Shown here one piece after another: positions 43,964 through 54,171 of a DNA stretch of 64,000 nt. Position numbers and translations under genes: made by a program. How positions within the stretch are numbered: the stretch's first letter is position 1; every line of letters starts with the position of its first letter. The notes under the pieces were generated by a model that had not been told where the DNA came from, did no database searches, and was given only the letters and a program-made list of their open reading frames with translations. This stretch comes from Geobacter sp. (GTDB taxonomy: Bacteria; Desulfobacterota; Desulfuromonadia; Geobacterales; Pseudopelobacteraceae). The DNA lies in assembly GCA_009684515.1 (NCBI GenBank), contig WKKS01000001.1, positions 434,001-498,000 on the forward strand, in the 5' to 3' direction.

Positions 43964-46900
43964 TTAGTAGGTTCCACCCGGGCTATACGACTTAGTCCCC
44001 TGATTAGAACAAGTTGGCCCTGAAGCACCGCTGGGGCCCATCTCACACTGTGGTGTATAGGTGGTAGCACCTATTTTTTTAGGCTGGTGGGTGCCCAAGT
44101 CCTTAGTATTTCGAATGAATGCATATGGTCGTTTGTCCGTACCGGTAGACCATCGGCCAGAAGAAGTTCCGCCACCAGTCGGCAAGATGTTGACACCATG
44201 AACATCCTCGCCGCGGACCGGACGAACTACGCCGGTGTAGGCACTTGCATGACAAACATTACAGCCATAGGCAAGATAAGCCGTCATGCCACTATTAGCG
44301 TTTAGGCCGGTACCCAATGCCGAACCGGCTGTATGCCCATTGGTAGCGGTGCTACTCTCGTAACCGGCATGACAGACCCTGCAAAGAGTTGGGTAGTTAG
44401 CTGAACTTGGAGTTCCACTGACGGTGGACGTGCCACGAATGGTTACCGCATTACCATGGGCAGCGACGGTGCGCAGAGTCAGCGGAGTCCCGACAACATT
44501 GTGACAATCAAAGCAGTTCATTACGACACCATTAGCCAGGGTTCCGGACGTTCCCACCCTTGTAAATCCATTGTAAGGCGTATTAAGCCTTGCCTGCGTC
44601 GGAAAATCCTTGTTAAGCGGCCCAAGCACCGGATGCTTAGAAGAGTTTGTTGTGGCAAATTGCGAATTGATGTTAAGTGCAGTACCGCCAGCAGAACCAA
44701 AAGGCTTGAGAGATGTTCCACCAGCGGCAATACCACCCTGCCCGGCCGTCGCATTGGAAGAGCCGCCCGACTTGTGACAACCTAGACAGAACTTGCGAGT
44801 TACAACGTTATCAATTGAAGTGTTTGATATTGTGGAAGCTCTTGATCCGGCAGCATAAGACGTGGAAAATCTGGCAAAAGTAAAGGATGCGCCAGCCAAG
44901 TCGGTTATTCTCTGGTCTGCAGTTGCCGTGGCGTGGTCACGCAGATCAATATTTCCGTCAGCATGGAATTTAGTTGTTTTACCCGTGGCCATCACACCCT
45001 CGAGGTGACAAACGATACAGTCCGAGTTCGCGACAGCGTAAGCAGCCGTACGCTTATGCCCCCAAACCTGTGTGCCACCATTCAATTCGTCAACCACATT
45101 TGCCAAAGTAGTGCCCGGCCGACCTTTTTTTCGCGTGATGGTAGAAGCATGACAATCAATGCAACCAAGCTGGGTACCCCAGGTTGCGGTAATATGACAA
45201 GCCGCTGCGCAACCGTTAGTCAGATATGTGAATGGTGTCTGATGCTTGGTTATCGTCCCGGCATACTGGATAACATTAACCACCCCGTTGCCATGGTTGG
45301 AACCACCGGATGAACCTGACACCGCACCCGCATGGCAATCATTGCAGACATAACGGGCATAATTAAGATGATCAACGTGGTTACCAGTTTTGGGTCCAAC
45401 CGTAGTGGCAGGCGAAGAATATCCGGTGAATGCTCCAAGATTAGCATTGGTTGCATCATTTTTGTGGCATGCGCCACATCCGGTGCTGGTTGGGCTCCAA
45501 ACGTTCGTAGTAACAGAAGCAGCTGCGTAGGGGTTTGCGTGACACGATGCAGTCGAGCAAGTGTAATACGTCCCGCCGGAGGCACGCTTGGTGGCAGTTC
45601 CTGTGCCGCTGTTATAACCATTAGCAACGTTTATCACTCCATTACCATGATTAGAGCCACCACTTATTCCTGACACCGCACCGACATGACAATCACCGCA
45701 CGCTGCGCCAGCTGTCATGTGAATGTTGTGCCCGCCTGTATTGGGCGCGCCATTACCCTGAAAAACACCCGGAGTACCGGTGTGACAAGTGCCGCAGCCA
45801 CTGCCGGCAGTTCCCCAGGCGATGGATGCACCGGCGGCGGTTGAATATACGTTGCCATGGCAATTGGTGCCGTTGCAGGTTCCCGGTGTAAAAGTATTCG
45901 AGACGGCAAACGATGCCCCCCTGGAATAACTGCCTCCATTCAAAGGTGATGCCATCTGGACCTGGCCGGTGCTGTGACCATAATCAGCACTTGTAGTCGT
46001 GGCAGGCGCCACATGACAGGTTGAGCAGACAATTGTCTGGGTAATAACGTGTTTGTTGTGACTCCCCTGGAAAAGACCGCCGGCATTGCGGGAGGCGCCG
46101 TCGTTGAATGTGGATGTGTAACCGTGGCAACCTCCGCAGGAAGTGACGGAACTCGACAGCTTCGGAGTACCGCTCCCGGTGGAACCGGTAGATGTATTGC
46201 CATTTGTATCGGTCGCACACAAGCGGTAGGAGTATTGGGTTCCACCGGTCAATCCGGAGTGTATGGTGGAAAAAGTTGCCGATGAAAAAGGGCTGCCGGG
46301 AACCGAAGTACCGGACAGACAATCCGCCGGTGCAGTTGCTCCCGTTGCAAAACGGAGGACATACGAGGCAATGCCAAAGGCATCCGAGGCGGCCGTCCAG
46401 GAAAGACTGTTTTGTCCACTTCCTGCCGTAACAGACAATGTCCCGCCAGTCGGAGGAGTAGAATCCACAAACGCCGGCAAACTCATGGCGCTGATGGCGT
46501 ATCTGATATTACCGGCGGGAGCTATCGCGCTGGTAGCTGCATTATCCGTTGTGTTAGAGCCGGGGATGCTACGATTGGCGACATCCACGTCCCAGGCTGT
46601 GGTACCCGATGAACCTGTCGAGGTGCCTGCTCCGGTCCAGTTGGCATTGATTGTAAATGTGGGGATAACGGTTGTGACACCATTGTTTACATTGGAAATA
46701 TAAACCGCCTGCTGGTTTGCATTTACCGCCATGGCGGAAGATAGCTGTGCCGGACCTGAGCCTGCCGTTGCCGTAATGCCAGTTCCAACGGTTAGAGCAG
46801 CAGCTTGGTCCACGCCATCATAAACGGCCACCCACACCTGAAAATTAAGATGTGTTCCGGCAAGAGTAACATTCAATGGACGCGCCGTGTTATCCATGAC

Positions 46901-47293
46901 GGCATTGTCTTTCAGATAGTACAGCCAGGTATGCGTACGGTTGCTGGTAGCGGCGTTGGTTGTCGCACTGGTAAGAGCCTGCCCCCCGTAGGTAATTGTA
47001 GTCGGGTTGGCCTGAGTGGCTGAAGCTGCAAATGTCTGTGTGATGCCTACAACCATGAAGCGATATGCGCCGGTACCGGTCGGAACTGTCACATTGAAAC
47101 CTGAACCGGTTCCGGAGACCTGATCATAAGCTTTAGTCCAGTTTACCAGTTGGGTGATCGCTGCATCGGCCGATTTGGGCGAACAGACTCCGCCATCCAG
47201 AAATAAAGATGCCGCCAGCGTGAGAAAGAGAACAAGGCCGGCCTTCATATTCAGATTTACAAACGGCATTCTCATATTGATAACTTTTCCCAT
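43964..47293 (-). CDS. Multiheme c-type cytochrome with N-terminal Ig/FN3 region
   Basis: A 1109-residue exported cytochrome. I count 12 CxxCH motifs, two CxxxxCH (CNGTNCH, CSTASCH) and one CxxxCH (CAAACH), all in the C-terminal 700 residues. The first 400 residues are haem-free: a domain of unknown kind with VAVYDGVDQAAALTVGTGI near 150 and a fibronectin III-like domain (GLTGGTQYSYRLCATDTNGN near 335). It probably sits at the cell surface or in extracellular filaments. The ATG at 47293 follows GGGAGAA. Last gene of the operon, before a terminator. Confidence 0.88.
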   Translation of the reverse strand: MGKVINMRMPFVNLNMKAGLVLFLTLAASLFLDGGVCSPKSADAAITQLVNWTKAYDQVSGTGSGFNVTVPTGTGAYRFMVVGITQTFAASATQANPTTITYGGQALTSATTNAATSNRTHTWLYYLKDNAVMDNTARPLNVTLAGTHLNFQVWVAVYDGVDQAAALTVGTGITATAGSGPAQLSSAMAVNANQQAVYISNVNNGVTTVIPTFTINANWTGAGTSTGSSGTTAWDVDVANRSIPGSNTTDNAATSAIAPAGNIRYAISAMSLPAFVDSTPPTGGTLSVTAGSGQNSLSWTAASDAFGIASYVLRFATGATAPADCLSGTSVPGSPFSSATFSTIHSGLTGGTQYSYRLCATDTNGNTSTGSTGSGTPKLSSSVTSCGGCHGYTSTFNDGASRNAGGLFQGSHNKHVITQTIVCSTCHVAPATTTSADYGHSTGQVQMASPLNGGSYSRGASFAVSNTFTPGTCNGTNCHGNVYSTAAGASIAWGTAGSGCGTCHTGTPGVFQGNGAPNTGGHNIHMTAGAACGDCHVGAVSGISGGSNHGNGVINVANGYNSGTGTATKRASGGTYYTCSTASCHANPYAAASVTTNVWSPTSTGCGACHKNDATNANLGAFTGYSSPATTVGPKTGNHVDHLNYARYVCNDCHAGAVSGSSGGSNHGNGVVNVIQYAGTITKHQTPFTYLTNGCAAACHITATWGTQLGCIDCHASTITRKKGRPGTTLANVVDELNGGTQVWGHKRTAAYAVANSDCIVCHLEGVMATGKTTKFHADGNIDLRDHATATADQRITDLAGASFTFARFSTSYAAGSRASTISNTSIDNVVTRKFCLGCHKSGGSSNATAGQGGIAAGGTSLKPFGSAGGTALNINSQFATTNSSKHPVLGPLNKDFPTQARLNTPYNGFTRVGTSGTLANGVVMNCFDCHNVVGTPLTLRTVAAHGNAVTIRGTSTVSGTPSSANYPTLCRVCHAGYESSTATNGHTAGSALGTGLNANSGMTAYLAYGCNVCHASAYTGVVRPVRGEDVHGVNILPTGGGTSSGRWSTGTDKRPYAFIRNTKDLGTHQPKKIGATTYTPQCEMGPSGASGPTCSNQGTKSYSPGGTY

Positions 47294-47310
47294 TATATAT
47301 TCTCCCACGC

Positions 47311-50300
47311 TTAGTAAGCCGACCAAACCGGTGTAGTGAAATAGTGGCAGCTAATGTTCGAACATGTTTTAGCCGTTGTAGCAGAAGAAACGGCAGGTGT
47401 GCCACTGTATAAAGTCGAACCTGAAACCCCAAAATAGTAAGCGGAGCTGACCGCCACGTTGACCGTGCCATTCAGGTGATTGCCAGGCGTGCTGCCATGG
47501 CAAACCCCGCAAACATTAGTCCAGGTCGTTGCGGCAGAGGCATACTGGTCAACGGCCGGGTCCAATGAAACAGTAAATCGTTTCGTTGTCAGGTAGGCGA
47601 CATGTTTTTCGTGCGCCCCCTTTCCTTCTATGTTGATGGAGGGTGCGGCTGCCCAGGAGCCGACCTGATAACCATGGCAGGCGTCACAGTTGCCACCGCC
47701 ATACTTTATTCCATCCAGATGGCGGCGTCCGGCAGCACCAGCGGTGTCACCATTGTGACCGTGGCAGGGAGTACAGTTTGTAGCTATCGTAAAAGAGGCA
47801 TGACTGATTATCGATGTGACCGTAATCGTCCCTGCGACAGTGCCGGGAGATTTATGGCAACGGTTGCAATTGGTTTCAGTCTTGGCTGTATCCCCGAGAT
47901 AAGATGCTGCGGTCCATGACACAAAAGTTCTTGTGCCGACATTGGCCGCGTTCAAAGTACCGCCTGTGCCAGCCGGATTGTGACAGTAGGTATTGCTGCA
48001 GGTTAGTGACGCCGCAGTCCAGGAAGGTGACATTGCGCCGCGCTTGGTTGCCATCCCCTGGAAGGCCGGTGCGGAGCTGCCGGTGATGTGCGCCGTAGTC
48101 GTCGGCAAAGTACCGTGGCAGTTTTCGCAACGGAAAGTCTGTGTACTGTAGTTACTAAAGCCATTAAGGAACTGTATGTGAGTCTGGTGCGCACCGACTT
48201 TCGGATTGTTGCTGACCTGTCCCGCGCCGGTCGGTGTCCCGGATGTCTGGGACGTATTAAATGGTGGAGCAACCAGATATTTGGTTGTGTTTGTCACCGA
48301 CGCAGAAGGTGTGCCGTGACATTTGGTGCAGCCGTCGTTGGTGGTGTTAGCGCCCCACTTGGGCGATGTCCCGCCGTGGCAAAGAGTTGCGCTGCAGGTT
48401 TTGGTACCGACTGCGCCGTTATAAGTGCCGGCGATTGATGCCTTGAATTTTACATTTATCACTCCACTGGCGTGGCGTGACGAGTAGGGCCGGAACTTTG
48501 CAGCTGTTGTGGCACGACCGGTGGAGATATCAACGGTTGCGCTATGGCAGGAGAAACAGACCTGGGTGTTGCTGTAGTCGGTGGTCGCCATCTGTGCCAT
48601 GTGTTGACGATGACTGTTGGCAATATCAGTGCCGCCTGCACCACTGGTGTAGTTAGGCACGCCGGTGGAGGAGAAAAGGCTGAATGCGGCATCGTTATCA
48701 AAAGCGACTGCGGGGGTGTGCCCCTGGCGACCATGGCAGTAATTGCACTTCTGGTTTACAGTGCCGCTGTTCCAGGCCGCCGGATTGTTGAATTTGGAAA
48801 CTGCGGTGCCGGGCTTGCCGTTGCTGTGGCAATAGAGCGTGCTGCACGATTTTGTTGCCAGCGTATACTGAGCAGAACCGCGGGCACGGGCGCCGGAATA
48901 GTTATATATCTTGTTAACATGGTTTGTCAGATTATTTACGACAGTATCAGATGACACTGTTTTGGCATGACATTCAACACAACCAAAGCCATTGCCGACT
49001 CCCAGTTCAGTATTAACAGAGGGGTTGGTGTGGCGGGGATGAGCGCCGGAAAGAGGTGTGCCCCCCGGGCTGTTCACCGTGCCTCCGCCATGGCAGGCGG
49101 TGCAGGAAAGAGCAGCAGCACTCCAGCTGATGGCGGGCGCGTATGCTGGTGTTGCCTGGCCATCGCTGTGGCAGTAGACAGACGAACAGGAGCCGTAACC
49201 GTCGCCCGGTTTGGGTGTTCCAGAGTAGCTGGCCGATGCACCGAAGTTCGACGGAATGATCACATCCACCTGATTATTTACATGTTTGGCAGCACCAGCA
49301 TGACAGGAGTTGCTGCAACCCGTGTTGGTGAAGTTGTTGCCGATATCATGACAAATTGTACAGCGATCGCCCGCGCTAACCATACCAAAATCAAAGGCGA
49401 GGTGTCGTGTATGTTTTCCTGTAGCAATCTGTACGGTTCCGTGACCAAAGCCAGCTGAAACATCATGGCAACTGCCGCATTGACCGGTTGAAGGGGTATT
49501 CCAAACCGGAGCCTTGTAGGTTATTCCAACACCGGTATCGTTCTGTCCGTTGGAATGGCAATAAACATTGCCGCAAGTACCGTAGGGCAATGTGCCGGGT
49601 GTCACCGCCAACGGCACCGGAGATCCTTTATAAGTTCCATTAATAGCCGAGCTGCTGGAGTCAAAAGCCAGATCAACTCCGCCATTGACATGCTTTGCCA
49701 CATTTTTGATGGAGAGGCCTGCGTTAACGGTAGCAACATGACAGCGAACACAATCAATCTTATAAACCGTGCTGCCGACATGACGACCATGACTACCTGA
49801 AACCATAATGTCACCGGAGGCAAAATCGGCCTTGTGACAACCCTTGCAGCTCAGGCTCCCCCCCCAGGTGGCAGGCGCCGTATTGGGAGGATCATAGCTG
49901 CTGGCCTTGTTGCCGGGACTGTGACAGTAAAGTGCTGAACAGGAACCGGTTGCACTCTGCGCGGCGCTCGGGAGAAAATTGTTGCCGGTTCGTCCGCCGG
50001 TATATGTGCCACCCAGGTTTGGAGCTGCTGCAAAAGTTACTGTAATTGGAAGATTGCCGCTTGACGCATGCTGAAAGGCAGCCGTACCAGCCATCGAATT
50101 ATAATCCGGATGGCATTTTGAACAAGCTGCCTGTGTGGCACCGCCGGCCGCGATATGTTTGGTGTGTGTGCCGGACGACAATCCGGTTGTGGAGTGGCAG
50201 TTGGAGCAGTTAGCATCGTTATTAGCTGCTGTTTTGGTGCTGGACCAGGGTGCTGCCTGCCCCCAGGTCGGCGTTGTGGTTTCAAAATGGCAATTTACAT

Positions 50301-50703
50301 TGGAGCAGGTAGAGAGTGTGGGTGTTGAAGATTGGGCAAACTTGACTCCCTTATTGTATTTTGAGGCGGCTCCCATCCTGGAATTGTGAATTATGCCTGT
50401 CATATTAATGTAATTCACACCAGCAACCGAACTTTTCATACTGTGGTTGTACTCGGTTGCACCGACGGAATTGTGGCATATCTGACAGTTTCCGGCGCTG
50501 AAGTGTGTGTCATGATTTCCGGTGAAACGACCGGTTGCAAAATCCCTGGTCGCGGAGTCAACCGGAGGGTAACCATGGCAGGCGGAACAATTGGTGACCG
50601 CACCGGTGGCAGCATTCGCGCTCCCAGGAAGTGCCAAGGGCATCAGCATCAGCATTAATGCAAGCAGAACCATACTGAAAACCGATCGAAAGTTAACTAT
50701 CAT
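47311..50703 (-). CDS. Multiheme c-type cytochrome, CxxxxCH/CxxCH repeat type
   Basis: A 1130-residue exported cytochrome; the signal peptide ends at ANA-A (residue 31). I count 18 CxxCH, eight CxxxxCH (such as CSNVNCH, CSSVYCH, CSTLYCH) and one CxxxCH (CSNSCH), so up to 27 haems if all are used. The CxxxxCH sites are followed by HSNG or HSDG in several repeats and alternate with CxxCH about 40 residues later, the pattern I recall as TIGR01904 in Geobacter. No membrane anchor after the signal. AAGGAG precedes the ATG. Confidence 0.9.
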   Translation of the reverse strand: MIVNFRSVFSMVLLALMLMLMPLALPGSANAATGAVTNCSACHGYPPVDSATRDFATGRFTGNHDTHFSAGNCQICHNSVGATEYNHSMKSSVAGVNYINMTGIIHNSRMGAASKYNKGVKFAQSSTPTLSTCSNVNCHFETTTPTWGQAAPWSSTKTAANNDANCSNCHSTTGLSSGTHTKHIAAGGATQAACSKCHPDYNSMAGTAAFQHASSGNLPITVTFAAAPNLGGTYTGGRTGNNFLPSAAQSATGSCSALYCHSPGNKASSYDPPNTAPATWGGSLSCKGCHKADFASGDIMVSGSHGRHVGSTVYKIDCVRCHVATVNAGLSIKNVAKHVNGGVDLAFDSSSSAINGTYKGSPVPLAVTPGTLPYGTCGNVYCHSNGQNDTGVGITYKAPVWNTPSTGQCGSCHDVSAGFGHGTVQIATGKHTRHLAFDFGMVSAGDRCTICHDIGNNFTNTGCSNSCHAGAAKHVNNQVDVIIPSNFGASASYSGTPKPGDGYGSCSSVYCHSDGQATPAYAPAISWSAAALSCTACHGGGTVNSPGGTPLSGAHPRHTNPSVNTELGVGNGFGCVECHAKTVSSDTVVNNLTNHVNKIYNYSGARARGSAQYTLATKSCSTLYCHSNGKPGTAVSKFNNPAAWNSGTVNQKCNYCHGRQGHTPAVAFDNDAAFSLFSSTGVPNYTSGAGGTDIANSHRQHMAQMATTDYSNTQVCFSCHSATVDISTGRATTAAKFRPYSSRHASGVINVKFKASIAGTYNGAVGTKTCSATLCHGGTSPKWGANTTNDGCTKCHGTPSASVTNTTKYLVAPPFNTSQTSGTPTGAGQVSNNPKVGAHQTHIQFLNGFSNYSTQTFRCENCHGTLPTTTAHITGSSAPAFQGMATKRGAMSPSWTAASLTCSNTYCHNPAGTGGTLNAANVGTRTFVSWTAASYLGDTAKTETNCNRCHKSPGTVAGTITVTSIISHASFTIATNCTPCHGHNGDTAGAAGRRHLDGIKYGGGNCDACHGYQVGSWAAAPSINIEGKGAHEKHVAYLTTKRFTVSLDPAVDQYASAATTWTNVCGVCHGSTPGNHLNGTVNVAVSSAYYFGVSGSTLYSGTPAVSSATTAKTCSNISCHYFTTPVWSAY

Positions 50704-50743
50704 GACAAACTCCTTGAAAAGAGCATATGTGCAAAAATGGAAC

Positions 50744-50766
50744 TACCCCGCTGAAACAGCGGGGTA
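50744..50766 (-). terminator. Hairpin between two cytochrome genes
   Basis: A perfect 10-base stem (TACCCCGCTG / CAGCGGGGTA) with a three-base loop, then TAGTTCCATTTTT read as GTTCC before T5 on the minus strand. It lies 155 bases after one cytochrome gene and 40 before the next, so it may reduce read-through within the operon. Confidence 0.55.
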
Positions 50767-50858
50767 ATAAGCCTGTGTTAATTTAACTTCGCCGAAGAAA
50801 ACCTCGCGGAGTGATATCATAAACTACCAATATTGTCATTAACTCATAAACATAAACC

Positions 50859-53800
50859 CTACTTCCATGTTGGTGAAGCCTTGAAGTGGCAGCTTACGTT
50901 GGAGCAGCTGAAGGTCGGATTGTAGTTGCTGTTATCCAGCGTACCCGTATTGTTGAACTTCAGTGAATCCTGAACATCGATACTGGCGTTGGCAGAGGTT
51001 GTATGCTCAGTGTCGAAAGTTGTCTGGCTGCCGTTAAAGTGACAGGTACCGCAAGCCATTGTGTTGTTGGTAGTCCCTGCGAAACCGTCAGCTATCGGCT
51101 TGGCGGATGCCACAGTTATGTGAGACGCATGAGCATTGGTGGCTGGTGGGTAACCATGACAGGCGTTACATGCTCCGCCGCCTGTCACCCTGAAGGCAAA
51201 CTGCGATGCGTCATGCTTGTGGCAGGTCAGGCAGCGCTTGTTATTGCCCATATGTCCCCAACTGCCGCTGAAGGTTACTGTGCCGACATATACACCTGTT
51301 TTGGATGAGTAGTTTCTGTAAACCTTGGTGTTGGTGTGACAGACCTGGCAGATGCCGGTGCGGGAGGCATTTACGAAGCCGGTTGTCATGTTGGTGAAAT
51401 TGACCGTTTTTACAGCAGCACCGCGACCATTGCCGGTGTAAACGTTGAAGGTTTTGTTAATCATCACCTTGTTGGATGTGCCGTGTGAATCATGGCAGGA
51501 AACACAAAGTGAAGTGGTCGGAACAGACCTCTCGGAAACGTGCGACAGGAAGTTCATTTTACTGGCATTGGTGACAATGCCCCGTCCGCCGTTAGCCACG
51601 TCGTTGTGACAGTCGATGCAGAGCTTGTCGGCGCTGTAAGTCGCGTCAAGACCGGACAGATTGGAGAAGATACGCGCGCCGCGATATGACCCGGTGGCGG
51701 TCAGAGCACCGTCAATATGCTTGCTGTTCGCATTATGGCAGTTGGAGCAGACGATGGAAGCAAATGCCCCGTGACCACGATTATTGAAGGTTGAGTAGGA
51801 TTTAAAAGGAGCCTGGACACCGGTTGCATCGTAATTTGACCAGGAACGGTTTGCGACTGATTCGGTGCTGCCGGTTCCCAGGCCGCTGTGACATGACTGG
51901 CAAGTCTGGCGGACCGGAGTGGTCCAGACCGGCGTAGACTGGGCATGGCAGTTGAGACAGAAGTTCGCGCCGCTATTTTTTGAGATTGAACCATCAACAT
52001 GCGAGCTGGCCAGTTCAGTAGAGAAAATATGGCAGGCGTTACAGGTGCTGTTGGTGTTGCGTTTTGGCCCATAGGTGCTGGATATATGGGTAAAGTGTGT
52101 TCCGGTGGACATTATGCCGGAACCGGTATCCACAGCCGTCAAATGGCAGGTACCGCATTTGCCGGTGTTGCGGTCGCTCCAGACCGGTGTGACAATGGCT
52201 GGAGTGCCACTGCCGTTGGAGTGGCAGTAAGTTGTGCAGGTAGTGCCGTTGAATGTTGTACCGGTGGCCAGTGAACCGCTGAAAGAGAGGTCACGCACGC
52301 CGTTAACATGGTTCGGATAATTGGAAATAGTGGAATTCCCGCTCACAGTAGCCGAGTGGCAGACGTCGCAGGTAATGACTTTGCCTGCGCCCTTGTTGTC
52401 TACATGGCGGAAGTGCGAGTTTGTAGAAAGATTGGAATAGGTAGCATTGACGCCATTGTGACACGACACACAACGATTATCGCCGGCATTGACTATCGAA
52501 CCACGAACACCGGCGGCCCATGAAATCGTCTTGGATTTTGTTAATGTCGCCATACCGTAGCTGTGGCAATATGCGGCTGAGCAAGTTGAAGTAACGTTAC
52601 CAGGAGTAAAAACAGCAGCCGGAGAAAGAATTCCGGGAGTTGTAAAGGGGACATCCTGATAGGTCTGTTTATAATGGGTAGCCGATGTTTTGTTGTGACA
52701 TTGTCCGCATGCAAAAGTATAGGGTTTGCCGGCTGCATGGGTCGGGTGTCCGGCCGTAGACTCGTTCTTGTAAGTTGCGCTGTTAAAGTAACTTCTGGTG
52801 ATAAGCGCTGTATTGTTTATTGAAGAATAGACAGCATAGCCCTTGGACGGATTTGCGCCGTACTTGATCGTACCGGCAACGGTGTGTTGTGGTGGTGAAC
52901 CGTGGCAATCGGTGCAGCCAATCGGCGGCTCAACCGCATGAAGCGAACTGCCGTGACAAACGGTACATTCATTTTTTGAAGTGGCGGTAGAGTGGTCAGA
53001 AACTGTTGTGGGCAGATTATGGCACGCCTGGCAGATTGCTGTACCACTGCCACTATTGGCAAGTGTTGCTGTGCTGGAGGTACTCGTCAAAAATGCCTTG
53101 CGGCGGTACGAATTCAGTTTGATTCCGGCAGAATAGTTGACATAGCGGCGCAGCATGTAAACGTTTGGTTTGGCATAGTCGCCACCAAGGGCAACATCTT
53201 CCGGCTTGAGGTATTCAACATGGCCGGAGTGGCAGTCCACACACTGAATCGGCATCGAGTTGGTTTTAGAACCGGCGTAGGTCTGGTGATTAGGCTTGTT
53301 GTGGCAGTTGGTACAGATGTTAACCGAGCTGATTGCGTCGGTTTTGCCAAAGGTATCGGTACGCAGCAGCATGCCGCGTGAAGATGACAGGTTTGCCCAG
53401 GAACTGCGACCGTCAACTGTGCCGCTGTTGGAGTCGGCATAGTGCACCGCATGGCAGGAAGTACACAAGATCTTGCCGTTAACCAGTTTCATGGCTGCCG
53501 TTGGGTTGGCAGGATTTGCGTTTCTGGGCGGCACGAAGTACTCGGCAGGCTTTGTAACGGCTTTTGACGTAGCAGAAGTATATCTGAAGTTAACCGGGTG
53601 TGATCCAAGCAGGTGGCTGGAGGTGTCGCGAGTACGATGGCAGTCGCGGCACATCTGGTCATTATCGTTCAGTGAACGCAGGAATGGTGCGGAGTTGGTA
53701 GCGGATGATCTTGCAAGATGGACGTTGTGACAGCGTGCACAGGAAAGATTAGTTCCAAGGGTAGCCGGGTTCAAGACCACATTGGTGGGCCTGCTGGCGC

Positions 53801-54137
53801 CAGCCTGCGGGGCATCCTCAGAACCGGCCCAGTTGTGGGAGGTAAACTTGAGCTTCGCAGGTGCGATACCGCTTGAAAAGCCATTAAAACGATTGTAAAT
53901 GTTGGCAGCGTCCGACTGGTAAAAAATGGCCGTCACGTTTACGTTGGCAGAGCCAGGTTTGTGGCAGGTCACACACATGTTACTGAAAGAAGTAGGAGCT
54001 GACGCCGTTGCATTGTGACAACTGGAGCACCCCACCTGAGTCGTATTAGTGTGGGGAGCCACAATTGCAAATGCTGAAAATGGCATGACCACCAGCAATG
54101 CAAGTGACAAGAGTATGAGGCTGATATTTTTTTTCAT
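50859..54137 (-). CDS. Multiheme c-type cytochrome with about 24 CxxCH motifs
   Basis: A 1092-residue exported cytochrome; the signal peptide ends near AFA-I (residue 25). I count 24 CxxCH, two CxxxxCH (CSAAYCH, CSNVSCH) and one CxxxCH (CTTYCH). The N-terminal third has blocks with CxxCHNVH, CxxCHAVH and CxxCHSGH, of the cytochrome c3/NrfA-like DUF type, while the C-terminal half is spaced like the other Geobacter repeats. It follows the four-haem cytochrome by 34 bases. Likely extracellular or outer-surface electron carrier. Confidence 0.9.
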   Translation of the reverse strand: MKKNISLILLSLALLVVMPFSAFAIVAPHTNTTQVGCSSCHNATASAPTSFSNMCVTCHKPGSANVNVTAIFYQSDAANIYNRFNGFSSGIAPAKLKFTSHNWAGSEDAPQAGASRPTNVVLNPATLGTNLSCARCHNVHLARSSATNSAPFLRSLNDNDQMCRDCHRTRDTSSHLLGSHPVNFRYTSATSKAVTKPAEYFVPPRNANPANPTAAMKLVNGKILCTSCHAVHYADSNSGTVDGRSSWANLSSSRGMLLRTDTFGKTDAISSVNICTNCHNKPNHQTYAGSKTNSMPIQCVDCHSGHVEYLKPEDVALGGDYAKPNVYMLRRYVNYSAGIKLNSYRRKAFLTSTSSTATLANSGSGTAICQACHNLPTTVSDHSTATSKNECTVCHGSSLHAVEPPIGCTDCHGSPPQHTVAGTIKYGANPSKGYAVYSSINNTALITRSYFNSATYKNESTAGHPTHAAGKPYTFACGQCHNKTSATHYKQTYQDVPFTTPGILSPAAVFTPGNVTSTCSAAYCHSYGMATLTKSKTISWAAGVRGSIVNAGDNRCVSCHNGVNATYSNLSTNSHFRHVDNKGAGKVITCDVCHSATVSGNSTISNYPNHVNGVRDLSFSGSLATGTTFNGTTCTTYCHSNGSGTPAIVTPVWSDRNTGKCGTCHLTAVDTGSGIMSTGTHFTHISSTYGPKRNTNSTCNACHIFSTELASSHVDGSISKNSGANFCLNCHAQSTPVWTTPVRQTCQSCHSGLGTGSTESVANRSWSNYDATGVQAPFKSYSTFNNRGHGAFASIVCSNCHNANSKHIDGALTATGSYRGARIFSNLSGLDATYSADKLCIDCHNDVANGGRGIVTNASKMNFLSHVSERSVPTTSLCVSCHDSHGTSNKVMINKTFNVYTGNGRGAAVKTVNFTNMTTGFVNASRTGICQVCHTNTKVYRNYSSKTGVYVGTVTFSGSWGHMGNNKRCLTCHKHDASQFAFRVTGGGACNACHGYPPATNAHASHITVASAKPIADGFAGTTNNTMACGTCHFNGSQTTFDTEHTTSANASIDVQDSLKFNNTGTLDNSNYNPTFSCSNVSCHFKASPTWK

Positions 54138-54171
54138 GGCTCGCTCCTGGTACGCTATCTTCAGTGTTAAC

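Noticed and set aside
48967..49458. Long plus-strand ORFs opposite the cytochrome genes
   Set aside because: They are shadows of GC-rich repeated haem codons on the other strand and have no family features or ribosome sites.
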